64,000 nt of DNA from Isoetes taiwanensis (GCA_021234155.1 JAJEKV010000096.1:1746010-1810009), one strand, 5' to 3'; positions 1-12,409 are shown, counted from the first letter of the stretch. The notes: a model not told the origin generated them from the sequence alone. A program made the numbers and translations.

Positions 1-1607
1 ATCATGCCACGGTTGTTCAGAATATATAACATACTTATGCATGCATTCCTTTATCCAACATAGGCCGCTTTAATGTCTTTCATCTATGGCGCTTTCCAAG
101 TCACCATGGTTTGAACAATGTCCGCTTTAATACCTTTTTTCTCATCGCTTTTTCTATGGTAGCCTGTACATCTTTTATGTCAGCTACTTTTACATCTTTA
201 AAGCCAGCTACTTTTGAAGAAAAGATCAAGGTTGCTTACTGAAACATACTTGCTACATGATGGCATATTATATAGTAGTTGATAGGCCTGCTACAGTTTA
301 GTCTAGGCTGATCCAAAAAAGGTGCTTGTAACATATCGGGGAACAGGGTTTAATCTGAGCTCTATGAATGATACATGTGTATGATTAGAGTTCTAGTTAA
401 TTCTTGAATGTCATAGTTTGATTGGCATCTTAGTTGTATACTGGCAGGTTTAAGATACAAAGGCTCATATGCCTAGGTGGATAAAGTAAAAGGTAATAGT
501 GCTGGAAATACATTCTAGATGCATGTCTACATCTGCTACGGCATTATATTCTTGCTCATAAGATGCATGAAACTAAAATTTGGCCCCTGATATAAGGACT
601 AGAATTTGGTCCTTGCTGATATACGGTAACATAGATTGATTTCTAAGTTATGATTAGGGATGTAAATAATTAGTTCTTGGAATGGTTATGGTATGCTTAG
701 GATAATTCTGTTTTGGTGGAAATATCCTAGTTTATAGCATTTAACCCAAGAGGTGAAGGGCGAAGAGCCATGTAGTTTCAATGCTTACCTGACGCCCCTT
801 ACATAGTTACCGGATGCTAACTTTTGTAATGCTTGGGTGCAGGTAACCGAAACTACATCTCCTTGATGTTTGGTTCAAATGCTTGTATGTACAAAGCTAC
901 TTAATGATGCTGCTTTCTTGGACTGCTATGGTACAAGGACATGAAGCAGTATATATGGTATGACCTTTCCAAAGGAAACCACAAGAACAAAGAGTTATGG
1001 AGTATTTGGTTAAGTTTGTACAAAGATAATGCAGTGTCTCTTGAAGCAGCAGTATTTTATAAGATATAGGATTACTTATATTTGTTAGTTTAAGTTTAAA
1101 GGAGGATCAAGATAAACATTTGACTGATATACATGTAATTGAGCTGGAACAAAAATGAATGATACTATATTTAATATGACTCTTATTCCTACAAATTAGA
1201 CAGCTCGTAAATGAAAATTTTACATGAAACAACTCTGATATAGCAGCGTGCATAAATGGAAGTTATTTTAAACAATTAGACATGACTATTATTATAGCAT
1301 CTCAGCCTTTTGACTCTTCTTCCCGTAAACCGATTTGTTAAATATTTGTTAAATAATTGATCATAATGTAAATCTGTCCTATATGTTCCGTATTATTAGT
1401 ATAAACAATATGACTGATATATTACATCGTGATTTATGTCTTTCTTGATTATCAAAATAGACAATAGAGGCTCAATAGAACTTATTAGTGTGGCCTCGGT
1501 AACGCCAGATGGATATGTGTTGCGCTTTCTTTGCCATGAATGAATGCGTATAATATGATGTATTCACATTTAACCGTTAGTAATCCCGCAAAGAAGTGTT
1601 GAAGAAG
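1..1607 (+). repeat. 1.6-kb direct repeat, copy A (cut by window edge)
   Basis: This stretch is repeated almost end to end at 7690-9310. The match starts at the first base of the window (ATCATGCCACGG), so the left border lies outside. It ends at about 1607 in GTTGAAGAAGAA. The two copies bracket a single reverse-transcriptase region in the way Penelope-like elements form pseudo-LTRs from partial tandem copies. No TG...CA ends, primer-binding site or polypurine tract is visible, so these are not ordinary LTRs. It is AT-rich with no convincing coding frame. Differences from copy B fall at CAG/CTG/CCG trinucleotides. Confidence 0.85.
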
Positions 1608-4600
1608 AAATCGAGACTTCCATTTGCCGGAGATATCCCAAGATGCACACTAGTTTGGTTCTCGCCTCGAATTAATTTGAACCAAATTTGCTCACCGACA
1701 TGGACCTCGCATTGCCTGTGTTCTTCTCTTTAATTTTTAAAGGCTAATCTCTCTCATTTGTCTTGTTATATATTTGGATACAAAAACGATAATGACTCTC
1801 TCGTATCCGGGTTACGTAAAAAGAATGTTTGGAATAATCACCGGTGGACCTTGGATATGGAGACTTGGGAGAGGCACCAAACATGGTCATCCCAAATCAA
1901 TCTTCGCCTAATCCCCACCGTGGGAGATACATGCATTTATTATTGCAAAAGTGAAAGATCTCCCTCCAAATGCATTCTCTCCCGCCAACCATCTTGGCTT
2001 TAGCACATGGATGGAGATATTTCAGAAATTGGATGATAAGAAAATGGTCAGAAATGAATGCTTAGGCATCATAGATCAAGTATTTAAGTGAGACACAAGA
2101 AGTCTTTGGCGTATTTAACCGATATGGACGATGTTCTCGCCCCGAATTCAAGCTTGGTGTTACACACTTGGAAAAGGTACATGAACTTACCGATGTTACC
2201 TTTGAAGCACGTGGTGTTACTCCAAACAATACTTGTTTTTGAGGGGCAGGCAACACAAGGTTTAGCTAGTTATATCCCTCGTGGACTTGGACTTAATGAA
2301 GAAAGAAAGTGAGGCCAATATAGAAAAGTTAAGCATGGGCGATACTATGAGGCTTACTTTTGCAAAATCAGACAGATTCCCCATTATCTCGAAATGGCTA
2401 TTGAATGGTTAGGGGAAGAATTCGCACAAGGTCTATGGCGCAGCCTTAACTATAGCACTCTAGCCCCAATCAAGAAAAAGCATGGATTTTATGGCTGGTT
2501 TAACAAAGGAGGAATTGACTGAAGTTGACAATGCAAAGAAAAAATATGACGAAGATTATTGATAAAGAGGAGATGCTCTTTCCGATTGGTACTAACTTTT
2601 TGACAAAAGATGCCGAACAACAAGGGATTGACCATCTTTGTTAAAGCACATATGGGATACAAAGATGTTGAAAGAAATTATTCTTATATCCACCGTGATA
2701 TGGAGAAGCTTCAAATCCATATTTCAAATGTAATTGTCAAGCATGTGCCGATACTATCACTTGGTTCGATCAAGTCGTCTGCACGCGTGCTTAATCACCT
2801 TGAGCAGGTCTATCCCGTGTATACACAAGCCGGACGGATAGGGTCATTTATATACTTTATACAAAGAACATCCTAAACGACCATCATGGCGCAACCGGTC
2901 TACATGCGTGTCGGGAAATGCTTATTAAAATTACGAACAAACCGGCCTCAAACCCACAATGTGATCTCAAGGCAGCCTTTGGTGACACTAAGCTAGTTGA
3001 TGTATGCGAAGTGATGCTAAAAGACAAGAAATTTGTGGACAAGAAGTTCAAGAACAACAATAACGAACCCGCTACTTCATATCGCACAAATAAATCCACT
3101 TATGGCGTTGAGTGTTTTCTCGCCACCAAGAGTAGCAAGGTCGGCAGAGATCTATCCTCCAAGGCAAATGATAGCATTATCAATCTATCGATTCTATAGT
3201 GGCATGTTCCCCAGGGAGAACTCGCGAATAAAGGGGACAAACCTCAAGGTCTACACAAGTATCCGGTGGAGAAACCGTAACGCCTTCTTTATCGACAAGA
3301 TTTCGGATCTCATCCGATATGACATGACATTGGTCCTTGACTATGGCATGCTATCCTCGCCTTAGGGCGAAGAAGACACTATCCGGGCCCACCGATTGCC
3401 CATAGTGTTCCAAAAACATGAAATTCCAAAAAAGTATATCTACTTAAAATAGTCACCGCTAATATGTTGAATGATACTTTTTGGTTACGTGCATAATGTT
3501 GATTTTGATCAATACTTGTGATGATCTCTACAAACCGCTTAAGAATGTCATGCGCAATGACTTGATAAGGCTATACAAAGTGGTTTTAGAGAAGAATCTA
3601 TATTCATGATATATTAGTCTTAATTCTATGCCTACAATGTTATACCGATATCATCGATCATTTATCTTGAATAAGCTCGTGTGTCTCGTGAGCATAACAA
3701 GAGAAAATTGGTAAATGAAGGTGATCACTTCAAATACCCATGCAAGATAAGGACACGATAAAATCACATACGCTACAATAACCTAAGATGAACTAATGCA
3801 TCTAAGATGTGGAGATAACTTTATGAAAATAATCCGAGCAAGAAAGAAGCTGCAGCTTTAATATTACAAGCTCAAAGATAATCAGATTTGGTGATCCAAT
3901 CAGGCATGAATTTTATAGTTAAATTCCAATCAATAGATTCTCGCTATGATGGAAATTAAACACATGCAAGTATAATAATAAGGAGAATGCAATCATCTCT
4001 GTACCCACACCAACGAAGTCAATATCGAAATGGATATTTACGCAAAGATCTATGGCAGCTTGTAAGATTGGAAAGTACATAAATACATGGTTATAAGTCC
4101 GGGTCAGAAGTTTATGCCCATGTATATGTTTAGGGCTATTCTTAACCAAAGAGGGAACATACTCCAAAGATGATGCAAGAAGGAACAAGGAAACGATTTA
4201 AAGCCAATATTGTGTCTCCATGTTTATAGCATGTTATTTGGCTAAGAAAGAGCTTAACATTCGAATCCGGTGTTACAGAAGGGTGTAATGCGGTACATAC
4301 TTTCTCATCACAGTGCGCATTCAATTAAAGCTCAAGAAAACAATGAAAATCGGATTGATTATATAAATGCAATACCCGTATTTGGGATTCTCTATGCAAT
4401 GCCCGCTTTGCATGTTCTTATTTTTCTCGAGAACTAGTCGCAACAACGGTTCAATGCTAACCGCAGTGGCATTATGTGCGTGGAGGAAGAAAAAGTGGAA
4501 AAGGTGAGAACGATTACACGCAATTCGAATGGGCACAAAGTACTATGTAATAGAAGATATGAAAAAAAGAAGTAAGATCGAGGATACATTTTCAGTTTCT

Positions 4601-4794
4601 TTCAAAGTTGATGGATAAGATAGATATAAAGTCCATGATAAAAGAATACATGATTATAAGACCGGGAGACTATGGGGAAACTATGATGAAGGACACTTTG
4701 GATTTGGATGGAAATACTCCAAGTCTCTTGTTGATTATATGTATAAGCCATATGGCATATTTGTAAAATGAAGAAGTGCCTAAATGTGTCCGGC
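1608..4794 (+). other. Degenerate interior of the retroelement, 5' of the RT
   Basis: No complete gene is present. Several short plus-strand open stretches (2088-2312, 2610-2876, 2918-3199, 3033-3365) have a coding-like look, but stops and frame changes interrupt them and I recognise none. I found no GIY-YIG motif here, although plant and algal Penelope relatives can carry one upstream of the RT. The most likely reading is the decayed 5' coding part of the element that holds the RT. Unrelated nested DNA cannot be excluded. Confidence 0.35.
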
Positions 4795-6565
4795 GGGGCA
4801 CCGGCATGGCAAGGTTTATAGATGCAAATGTCGGCCATGTAAGGACTATGGATATGAACATTATTAAATCTAGAGAACTACGGAATATGTTCTATAAAGG
4901 CCTAAACTTTATTCCCCGACAAACCCTTGGATATTGAGGAGTTTATGGCAGATATGGATAAAGGCCTGGAGTATATGTTTGAAAGACATGCAGGCAGAGG
5001 CAGATACTTACATCCATTGGAAAAAGAAGGGATAAAAAAAAGTGCTCTGAGAATAATTAAGAAAAAGGCCGAAGACCAAATAAAAGAGCATAAGAAAACC
5101 AAATGTGCCTTTTATGATATCAAAGTCAGAAAAGCCATGGATTGGCTGGTTAAAAACCTCTATATAGCAGGAGTGGATAAAGCGGCAAACGTGCCCTCTT
5201 TTATTTGCCCATGGCACATTAGAGACATGGCGAGGCAGAGACTGCAAGGCCCTGACTTTGAAAGATCCAAAATAAAAAAGGTAGAGCTGCAAATTCAGCT
5301 AAATGGGAGCCTGCTTCAAGAGTTCAATCTGGATTGTCCGTATAAAGATAGGCTACCCTACCTATTGGGAACCTTCAAAGCCCACAAAGGAGAATACCGG
5401 TGGATCACTAATGCCAACCGGACTATTTTCACACTCCCCGCTAAGCTTGTCTCTAGAGGACTTAGAGGCATTTTAGATGTTCTGCCAAAAGCTTACATGG
5501 AAAAATTGAGTAAATTAAATGTGCTCTTGCCAGGCAAGGTAAACCCATTTTGGATGGTAAACTCCATGTATGAAGTGATGCTAAATCTGCCTACAAAAAT
5601 ACATGACATTTATACGGCAGATATTGCAAAATGCTACGAGAATATACCAATTGATGGTGAAAATGGTGTATGCAAAATCATGAGCATGATTATAGAATGG
5701 GCAGTGGCTTATATGAGCGGTAATAGTGATAAATGTAAACTTTGGTACAAGATTGTAGATGACGAGGTAGTGGCTACATGGGGACCAAAAAGCCATGAAG
5801 GTAATGCATGGCAAAGCATGGAATACTCACAATTCTATGAACTGAATGTTTGGTTGCTACAGAGATGCTATCTGATTCAAGGGGATAATGTATGGAGACA
5901 AAAATGTGGGATTCCAATGGGGTTCTCATGCTCCCCAGAATGGTGTAACATATATTTGTCATACTTTGAATTTACATTCATTGAAAAGTTAGCATATCAT
6001 GGCAGATATCAGGATATAGGAAGATTTAAAGATGCGAGGAGATTCATGGATGACTTGTTCATCCCAAATGGTGGTCATTCTGATGAATTTTTTCAAAAGA
6101 GACGAAGTTGTAAGGACAAATTGAAACATATACAATCTCGATGTGCTTCAAATAAAAGATGAAACCGTATATTCACAGCTTAAAGATGGATCTAAGGGTG
6201 CTGGTTTTAGAGGCAACTTTCTAAATGTGACTTTCGAAATATTGGACCATAACACAGGACTGTTTCAGACCAGTAGATATGACAAGAGAAAGAAACTTCC
6301 CTTTCAAACTATAAAGTTCATCCACGCAACGAGCTGTAGACCATACTTGAATGCAAGCAGGGTGATTATTTCACAAGTCCTGCCTTATGTATATGCCCAT
6401 TCGAGTCCCGTGGAGGCAGCTAAGGATATAAATGGTCTGATTGAGGACTTTACAAAGAATGGGTTCCACAGGGATGATCTGATAGAAAATGTCATAAGAA
6501 TGATAAATTATGAGAAATTTCCAGGCTTGGTTTATGATGTAAAGATGATTCTAGGCTACTTGTAA
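4795..6565 (+). pseudogene. Penelope-like reverse transcriptase, frameshifted
   Basis: The main frame runs 4927-6162 (411 codons, no ATG at its 5' edge) and continues after a frameshift in 6143-6565 (140 codons). RT landmarks in the 411-residue part are the fingers motif KAHKGEYRWI (151-160), first catalytic Asp in ADIAKCYENIP (Asp232), GIPMGFSCSP (328-337), and the catalytic pair in RFMDD (Asp375-Asp376). The second frame carries the thumb-side FLNVTFEI and IKFIHATSCRPYLN stretches usual in Penelope RTs. An upstream frame ending GLNFIP joins just before 4927, so a second frameshift sits near 4915 and the coding part begins earlier, near 4795. The slip near 6130 lies in a CATATAC run and looks like loss of two bases. 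The product would copy element RNA into DNA in the nucleus. Another telomerase-related RT family is possible. No gag, integrase or RNase H is seen. Confidence 0.75.
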
Positions 6566-6588
6566 GTAGTAAAACTGTGTGTAGGATA

Positions 6589-6661
6589 GTAGGACCCTTC
6601 TTTTCATAGGAAGGGTCCTGCATCCTACTGTGCATCAATCGATGCATCCTATGAAAAGAAG
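6589..6661. repeat. Double hairpin just 3' of the RT frame
   Basis: AGGACCCTT (6591-6599) pairs with AAGGGTCCT (6611-6619). CTTCTTTTCATAGG (6597-6610) also pairs with CCTATGAAAAGAAG (6648-6661), so two alternative stems share one strand. A further short palindrome, TGCATCAATCGATGCA, lies at 6631-6646. It starts 24 bases after the stop of the RT frame and could be a 3' structural element of the retroelement RNA. Confidence 0.7.
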
Positions 6662-6696
6662 TGTCGTACTACCCGAGGGAGGGTCGTGGGCGAAGA

Positions 6697-6732
6697 AGAA
6701 GAAGAAGAAGAAGAAGAAGAAGAAGAAGAAGA
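6697..6732 (+). repeat. (GAA)n microsatellite
   Basis: About eleven GAA units follow the RT and its hairpin. Similar GAA tracts follow repeat copy B (9307) and the decayed stretch at 12,233. Confidence 0.95.
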
Positions 6733-7689
6733 TAGGATAACTGAGACTTTGTGAAAGACCTAAACTATGCAAGCAGAATGGGCTTATGGGAATAATATGA
6801 GCATAATTCCAAGGTTTTGTATCTTCTATACCTAGAATTATTATTTTGATGTATGGAAAGCCTATTTTATATTTTATATCTTTAAAAGTTGTTTTGACCT
6901 ATGGTTTTCTTTTATAATTTGTGGGACTACTAAATAAGTTTAAGAATTTGAATGTATTTCTCTTAAGTTAAATTTTTACTGACCCTCATAATCTTTGTGG
7001 CATAAAAAGAAGGCTGGCATATGCCTATGCTGATGACGGATCTAAAAAGCTAAAGGGTCAAGCATTTATATCTTCGCGAATTTCAAGATCGATTTGTGAT
7101 TTAGGGCATGGTAGCGGGGATAATAAGTGAGGACCCTCAAATTTAACTCATTAAATATGAAGACCACCGAGCAAGATACTTTTGACCACGGCATTATTTT
7201 GCCAAAGGGAAAGCTTACGAGAAAAATCGTGAGACTTGAACTTAGAAGCAAAACTAACACTAAGGTTTGTTGAAGAGGAACGCCTTGGCGCCGATATCTC
7301 AAAGTCCGCAATATGCCGAGGGGTGTATGAACGAATACCGGAAAGAACAAGAAAGTCTCAGAATCGCCGGAAACTACCCATCAAGAAAATTTGGGAAAGC
7401 GAATTGAAGCAAATTCATCAAACACAAGAGATCAAAACAAGCCAAACGGCGGAGGGAGGGAGCTCAAATACGAGGTTCCCCTACATGTCACAAAGTGATT
7501 TAAAACTTAATTTAGCCTCCCGTATTTTTTTAGTACGTTTTTTTGAAAGTGGGCTTAAGTAGAAGACGTTGCCTTTCTTGTATGCTAGAAACACGTGGTA
7601 TTTTTGTAACTTGTTTTGGTGGAAAGTCGGATACTGTGTCGGTGCACAAAAGGAGAATAAGAGGCCATTGCTATTTGTATTCGTGAGCT
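6733..7689. other. 3' region of the retroelement; basic open frame at 7236-7562
   Basis: This is AT-rich sequence between the RT and repeat copy B. The frame at 7236-7562 (+, 108 codons) encodes a Lys/Arg-rich polypeptide (pI clearly basic, for example RTRKSQNRRKLPIKK). No domain is recognised, and the frame may be chance or the decayed end of an element protein. Confidence 0.3.
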
Positions 7690-9310
7690 ATCATGCCACG
7701 GTTGTTCGAATATATATAACATACTTATGCATGCATTCCTTTATCCGAACATAGGCCGCTTTAATGTCTTTCATCTATGGCGTTTTCCAAGTCGACCATG
7801 GTTTGAACAATGTCCGCTTTAATACCTTTTTTCTACGCTTTTTCTATGGTAGCCCAGTACATCTTTTATGTCACTACTTTTACATCTTTAAAAGCCAGCT
7901 ACTTTTGAAGAAAAGATCAAGGTTGCTTAATGAAACATACTTGCTACATGATGGCATATTATATAGTAGCCGATAGGCCTCGCTTTCTGATTTAGTCTAG
8001 GCTGATCCAAAAAAAGGTGCTTGTAACATATCGGGGAACGAGGGGTTTAATCTGAGCTCTATGAATGATACATGTGTATGATTAGAGTTCTAGTTAATTC
8101 TTGAATGTCATAGTTTGATTGGCATCTTAGTTGTATCTTGGCGTGTTTAAGATACAAAGGCTCATATGCCTAGGTGGATAAAGTAAAAGGTAATAGTCTT
8201 TGGAAATACATTCTAGATGCATGTCTACATCCCGCTCTGGCATTATATTCTTGCTCATAAGATGCATGAAACTAAAATTTGGCCCCCCCGATATAAGGAC
8301 TAGAATTTGGTCCTTGGCGATATACTGTAACATAGATTGATTTCTAAGTTATGATTAGGGATGTAAATAATTAGTTCTTGGAATGGTTATGGTATGCTTA
8401 GGATAATTCTGTTTTGGTGGAAATATCCTAGTTTATAGCATTTAACCCAAGAGGTGAAGGGCGAAGAGCCATGTAGTTTCAATGCTTACCCGACGCCCCT
8501 TACATAGTTACCGGGATGCTAACTTTTGTAATGCTTGGGTGCGTAAACAAAACTACATCTCCTTGATGTTTGGTTCAAATGCTTGTATGTACAAAGCTAC
8601 TTAATGATGTTTGCTTTCTTGGACCGCTATGGTACAAGGACATGAAGCAAAGATATATGGTATGACCTTTCCAAAGGAAACCACAAGAACAAAGAGTTAT
8701 GGAGTATTTGGTTAAGTTTGTACAAAGATAATGCAAAGTGTCTCTTGAAGCAAAGCCGTGATTTTATAAGATATAGGATTACTTATATTTGTTAGTTTAA
8801 GTTTAAAGGAGGATCAAGATAAACATTTGACCGATATACATGTAATTGAGCCGGAACAAAATGAATGATACTATATTTAATATGACTCTTATTCCTACAA
8901 ATTAGACAGCGTAAATGAAAATTTTACATGAAACAACTCTGATATAGCAGAGTGCATAAATGGAAGTTATTTTAAACAATTAGACATGACTATTATTATA
9001 GCATCTCACCTTTTGACTCTTCTTCCCCAGAAACCGATTTGTTAAATATTTGTTAAATAATTGATCATAATGTAAATCATCCTATATGTTCCGCATTATT
9101 AGTATAAACAATATGACCGATATATTACATCGTAGATTTATGTCTTTCTTGATTATCAAAATAGACAATAGAGGCTCAATAGAACTTATTAGTGTGGCCT
9201 GGGTAACGCCAGGATGGATATGTGTTGCGTTTTCTTTGCCATGAATGAATGCGGTATAATATGATGTATTCACATTTAACTGTTAGTAATCCTGGCAAAG
9301 AAGTGTTGAA
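7690..9310 (+). repeat. 1.6-kb direct repeat, copy B
   Basis: This is the second copy of the repeat at 1-1607 in the same orientation, and it runs straight into a (GAA)n tract. Long blocks are identical to copy A. The discrepancies are small indels or substitutions at CAG, CTG or CCG sites; for example GACTGATATAC in copy A is GACCGATATAC here, and GAAGCAGTATAT is GAAGCAAAGATAT. The copies flank the RT region at a spacing of about 7.7 kb. Confidence 0.85.
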
Positions 9311-9343
9311 GAAGAAGAAGAAGAAGAAGAAGAAGAAGAAGAA
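9307..9343 (+). repeat. (GAA)n microsatellite ending repeat copy B
   Basis: About twelve GAA units are fused directly to the 3' end of the repeat. Copy A ends with only GAAGAAGAAA at the same point. Confidence 0.95.
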
Positions 9344-9448
9344 TGATTCTCCTTCTTTTGAAAATGCTTATTACATTATTTATGCATGCCAGAAGAATGA
9401 TTCTCCTTCTTTTGAAAATGCTTATTACATTATTTATGCATGGTGTGG
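9341..9448 (+). repeat. 54-bp tandem duplication in an open frame
   Basis: A 54-base segment beginning GAATGATTCTCC occurs twice in tandem (9341 and 9395). The period is exactly 18 codons, so the surrounding open frame (9249-9566) repeats NDSPSFENAYYIIYA. The frame starts in the repeat and the GAA tract, so it is probably not a real gene. The duplicated part could be a remnant of one. Confidence 0.7.
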
Positions 9449-9566
9449 CAAACATGGTAGTTCCAAAAGTCCTAACACAATGGCATATGGCCCATCCCCA
9501 CTTAGGGCAGTCTCTCTTAATATTATGAAGTCCAACAAGGAAGCTAAAGAGCTGTACACAAAGTGA

Positions 9567-12230
9567 TACTTGGTGCTGTACACAAAGTGATACTTGGTGC
9601 ACAAGAGAAGAAAGGAAAAAATTATGGTATTTTGCAAATAATAAGTTATAGAGATATTTGGGTAAGGATGAGCATGGGTATTGCAAAGGGAAAACATGAA
9701 AGATACAAGTTGATGGCGATAAATAATTGATATGTAAATGCAAATGGTGTGCTATACCATCTAATGGACGTTGGATTGAAAGATTAAAGTTAAAGAAAGG
9801 GGTTGAAAACCTAGGATTGGCACTAGCATTTAATATGGTGGCCAAGCTGGTACAATGGGGCCGGTTGCATTAAATACGTATTTGACTAAAGGCATAAAGG
9901 TTTATAGTGCATGTGTCTATGGTTCTATAAAGGCAAATTTAATATTGGATACCACAAATTATCTTAAATGGTTTGAGCCGAATGCATTCATTATTATGTT
10001 AGTCATTCATTATTATTTTGTTGGTAAGGAAGATATTCGTAGAAGACCTATGTGAAATACGAAATGCAAGTTTAAGGATGAGCCGGATACATAAGATATT
10101 TGTAAGGTTGATTATGGATGAGGATATCAACCAAAAGATAAAATATGGCATTAGGGCCATTTTTAGCATTCTGTTGGAGCCGCACAGAGAAGCGCCTTAT
10201 ATGATGATGCGGCCGGATAGAGCTACAGATGAATCCAAGCCTGCATCATAACTGGTCGATTTCATAGGTGATCTCATGGATAAAGTAGTACAGATGCATG
10301 CTCATCTAGACTTGGCCGATTCCATGGATTATTATGCAGACTATGGCTGAGATGTGTGCTTGGTGGCACATAATACTTTGAAGATATGGTAGAACTTGGC
10401 TGTGTACTTGATGCAGAGTACTTGTCTATAGCGAGTATGCACATACAACGGATCAAAAGCGTTATAAGGAGGAGCTCTTCTAAAAAGGTTTCATTCATTT
10501 GAATTTGAGAGTTATTTGAATACTTTACATCTTGAAAAATGGAAGTTGTTTCGTAAGCAAATAATCTGAAAAGTAAAAAGGGTGATGTGACACTATTGGA
10601 AGGTTTTATGAATAGAGATATAAATCTGAAGCAAATTATCGTAATGCTAGATATAGATGGGAAAAGCTATGATGTGACATGCTTGGAGTTTTATATAATT
10701 AAGTGATACTGGTTTAAGGTATGTGAGTCTTAAAAAGTAATAGGTACACAATAGATATTTCTTGCAAATACTAGTACTTGAAAATGACAACAAGATGCTT
10801 CTAGTTATGGGCCTGAAAAATGGCCAAGTTTCAAGGTTCATGTTGCTTTGATGTGCGACCTTAATGCCCGCTACTATGATTAGCACAAAATCTGATATGG
10901 CAGGTTGCATTCCATACTTGGGCCTGAATTTATGCATGGTAAGATGAACTTGCTGAAAAAATAGTACTTGTCTTCAAAATGTTATTTGAGCATGTTCACT
11001 GCCTTAAGATGCCGTCATTTGCTGAAATCTTTGATTACAGGTGATAGAATGAAAAACATATGGGTATGCTTAGATAGTCTCTCATAGAGATAGCAGATTT
11101 ACTTAAGAGAAGACAATGGCTTATTCCATATACTAATGACATTGTATGGTGGAAATCCGTATGATATAACTTGAGATATTGCTGATGTAAGCAGCAATAA
11201 TAGTGTATTAATGGTGATTAAATATTCTTTAGTTCCCAAGTATAAGTTTGTGAGCTCATTTTGCTTATTCTAAACTATTCTGCATTGAAAGAATAGGTGA
11301 AGGGCTTAAGAGCCATAGTGTCTCATTGCTTACCTGACGCCCCTTTCCTTATTACCATTTTTATGCTAATATTGGTCTGTTTGGGTGCAGGTAACCGAGA
11401 CTCTATCTCCTGTTTTTTCAAAGTTACAAGGTTGCAGCATAAAGGCAACTACAATGGAAGATATGACATGGATAGTCTACTCAAACTAATCAGATCTCCA
11501 GCTACTTTGGTGAGATCTATCTAGATTCTGATATATACAAAAAACATAGTCAGAAAAAGACAGGATAACACAGCTCTTAATTTTGAAAGGAGGCTAGTTG
11601 TTAGGACTGAGGTCCCCTTATGAAATAGTACCAAATGGGTCAACACATTATTGCATAGTAATACTTTGAACATTTAAGATGGTTTATGCTAATAGTCTAC
11701 ATGTTTAAAATGCTGATATACTATATTCTGAAAGTCAATAAGGAATTCTTATTCTGTTATATGATGTAGTGAAACACCCAATACATTATTGCATAGTAAT
11801 ACTTTGAAACTTTGAGATGGTTTATGCTAAAAGTCAACATGTTTATAATGCTGATATACTATAATCTGAAAAACAATATGCTGAAATTTTAATGATATTA
11901 CATGAGATAATGATATAAGATGCATTTATTTGGAAATTATATGGCCACATTCTTAACTTGTAAAACTCGTATTTTCTGAAATTCTGAAAACTGTGTTCTA
12001 AAATGAAGGCCTGATTTTATGCATCATTAAAAGCAAATTTAAAAGCAAATGCTATACTAACTTTATAAGTCTGCTAGATATATTCATATCTCCAACCATG
12101 TAAAGGTTACCTTTCAGCTGTGGCTTGGGTTTTACCCTTGATGGATATTAATGGGAATAATTTACATCTTGAATGGAGCTATAAGTTTGTATTTATGCAT
12201 TTGTAGTGTAAGTCTAGATGTAAATGTGAA

Positions 12231-12232
<2 letters not shown>
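9567..12232. other. Decayed AT-rich region with a diverged piece of the 1.6-kb repeat
   Basis: No gene is recognised. At 11,292-11,412 the order of short conserved blocks (GTGAAGGGC, AGAGCCA, TTGCTTACCTGACGCCCC, GGGTGCAGGTAACCGA) matches 772-880 of copy A and 8455-8560 of copy B. This is therefore an older relative of the repeat. It ends in a very long GAA tract, as copy B does. Confidence 0.45.
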
Positions 12233-12261
<29 letters not shown>

Positions 12262-12409
12262 AAGAAGAAGAAGAAGAAGAAGAAGAAGAAGAAGAAGAAG
12301 AAGAAGAAGAAGAAGAAGAAGAAGAAGAAGAAGAAGAAGAAGAAGAAGAAGAAGAAGAAGAAGAAGAAGAAGAAGAAGAAGAAGAAGAAGAAGAAGAAGA
12401 AGAAGAGGA
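12233..12409 (+). repeat. Long (GAA)n microsatellite, about 58 units
   Basis: This is an almost pure AAG/GAA tract of about 177 bases with GAA-rich, impure sequence after it to about 12,480. On one strand it encodes only poly-Lys, so it is not a gene. Confidence 0.98.

Noticed and set aside
7020-7060. Hammerhead ribozyme core (CTGATGA at 7029), expected in some Penelope-like elements.
   Set aside because: No stem II or GAAA partner at proper spacing; also not found in the 1.6-kb repeats.
1-9310. Ordinary LTR retrotransposon with 1.6-kb LTRs.
   Set aside because: No TG...CA ends, primer-binding site, polypurine tract, gag or integrase; the RT is of a different type. Not fully excluded because the left border is outside the window.
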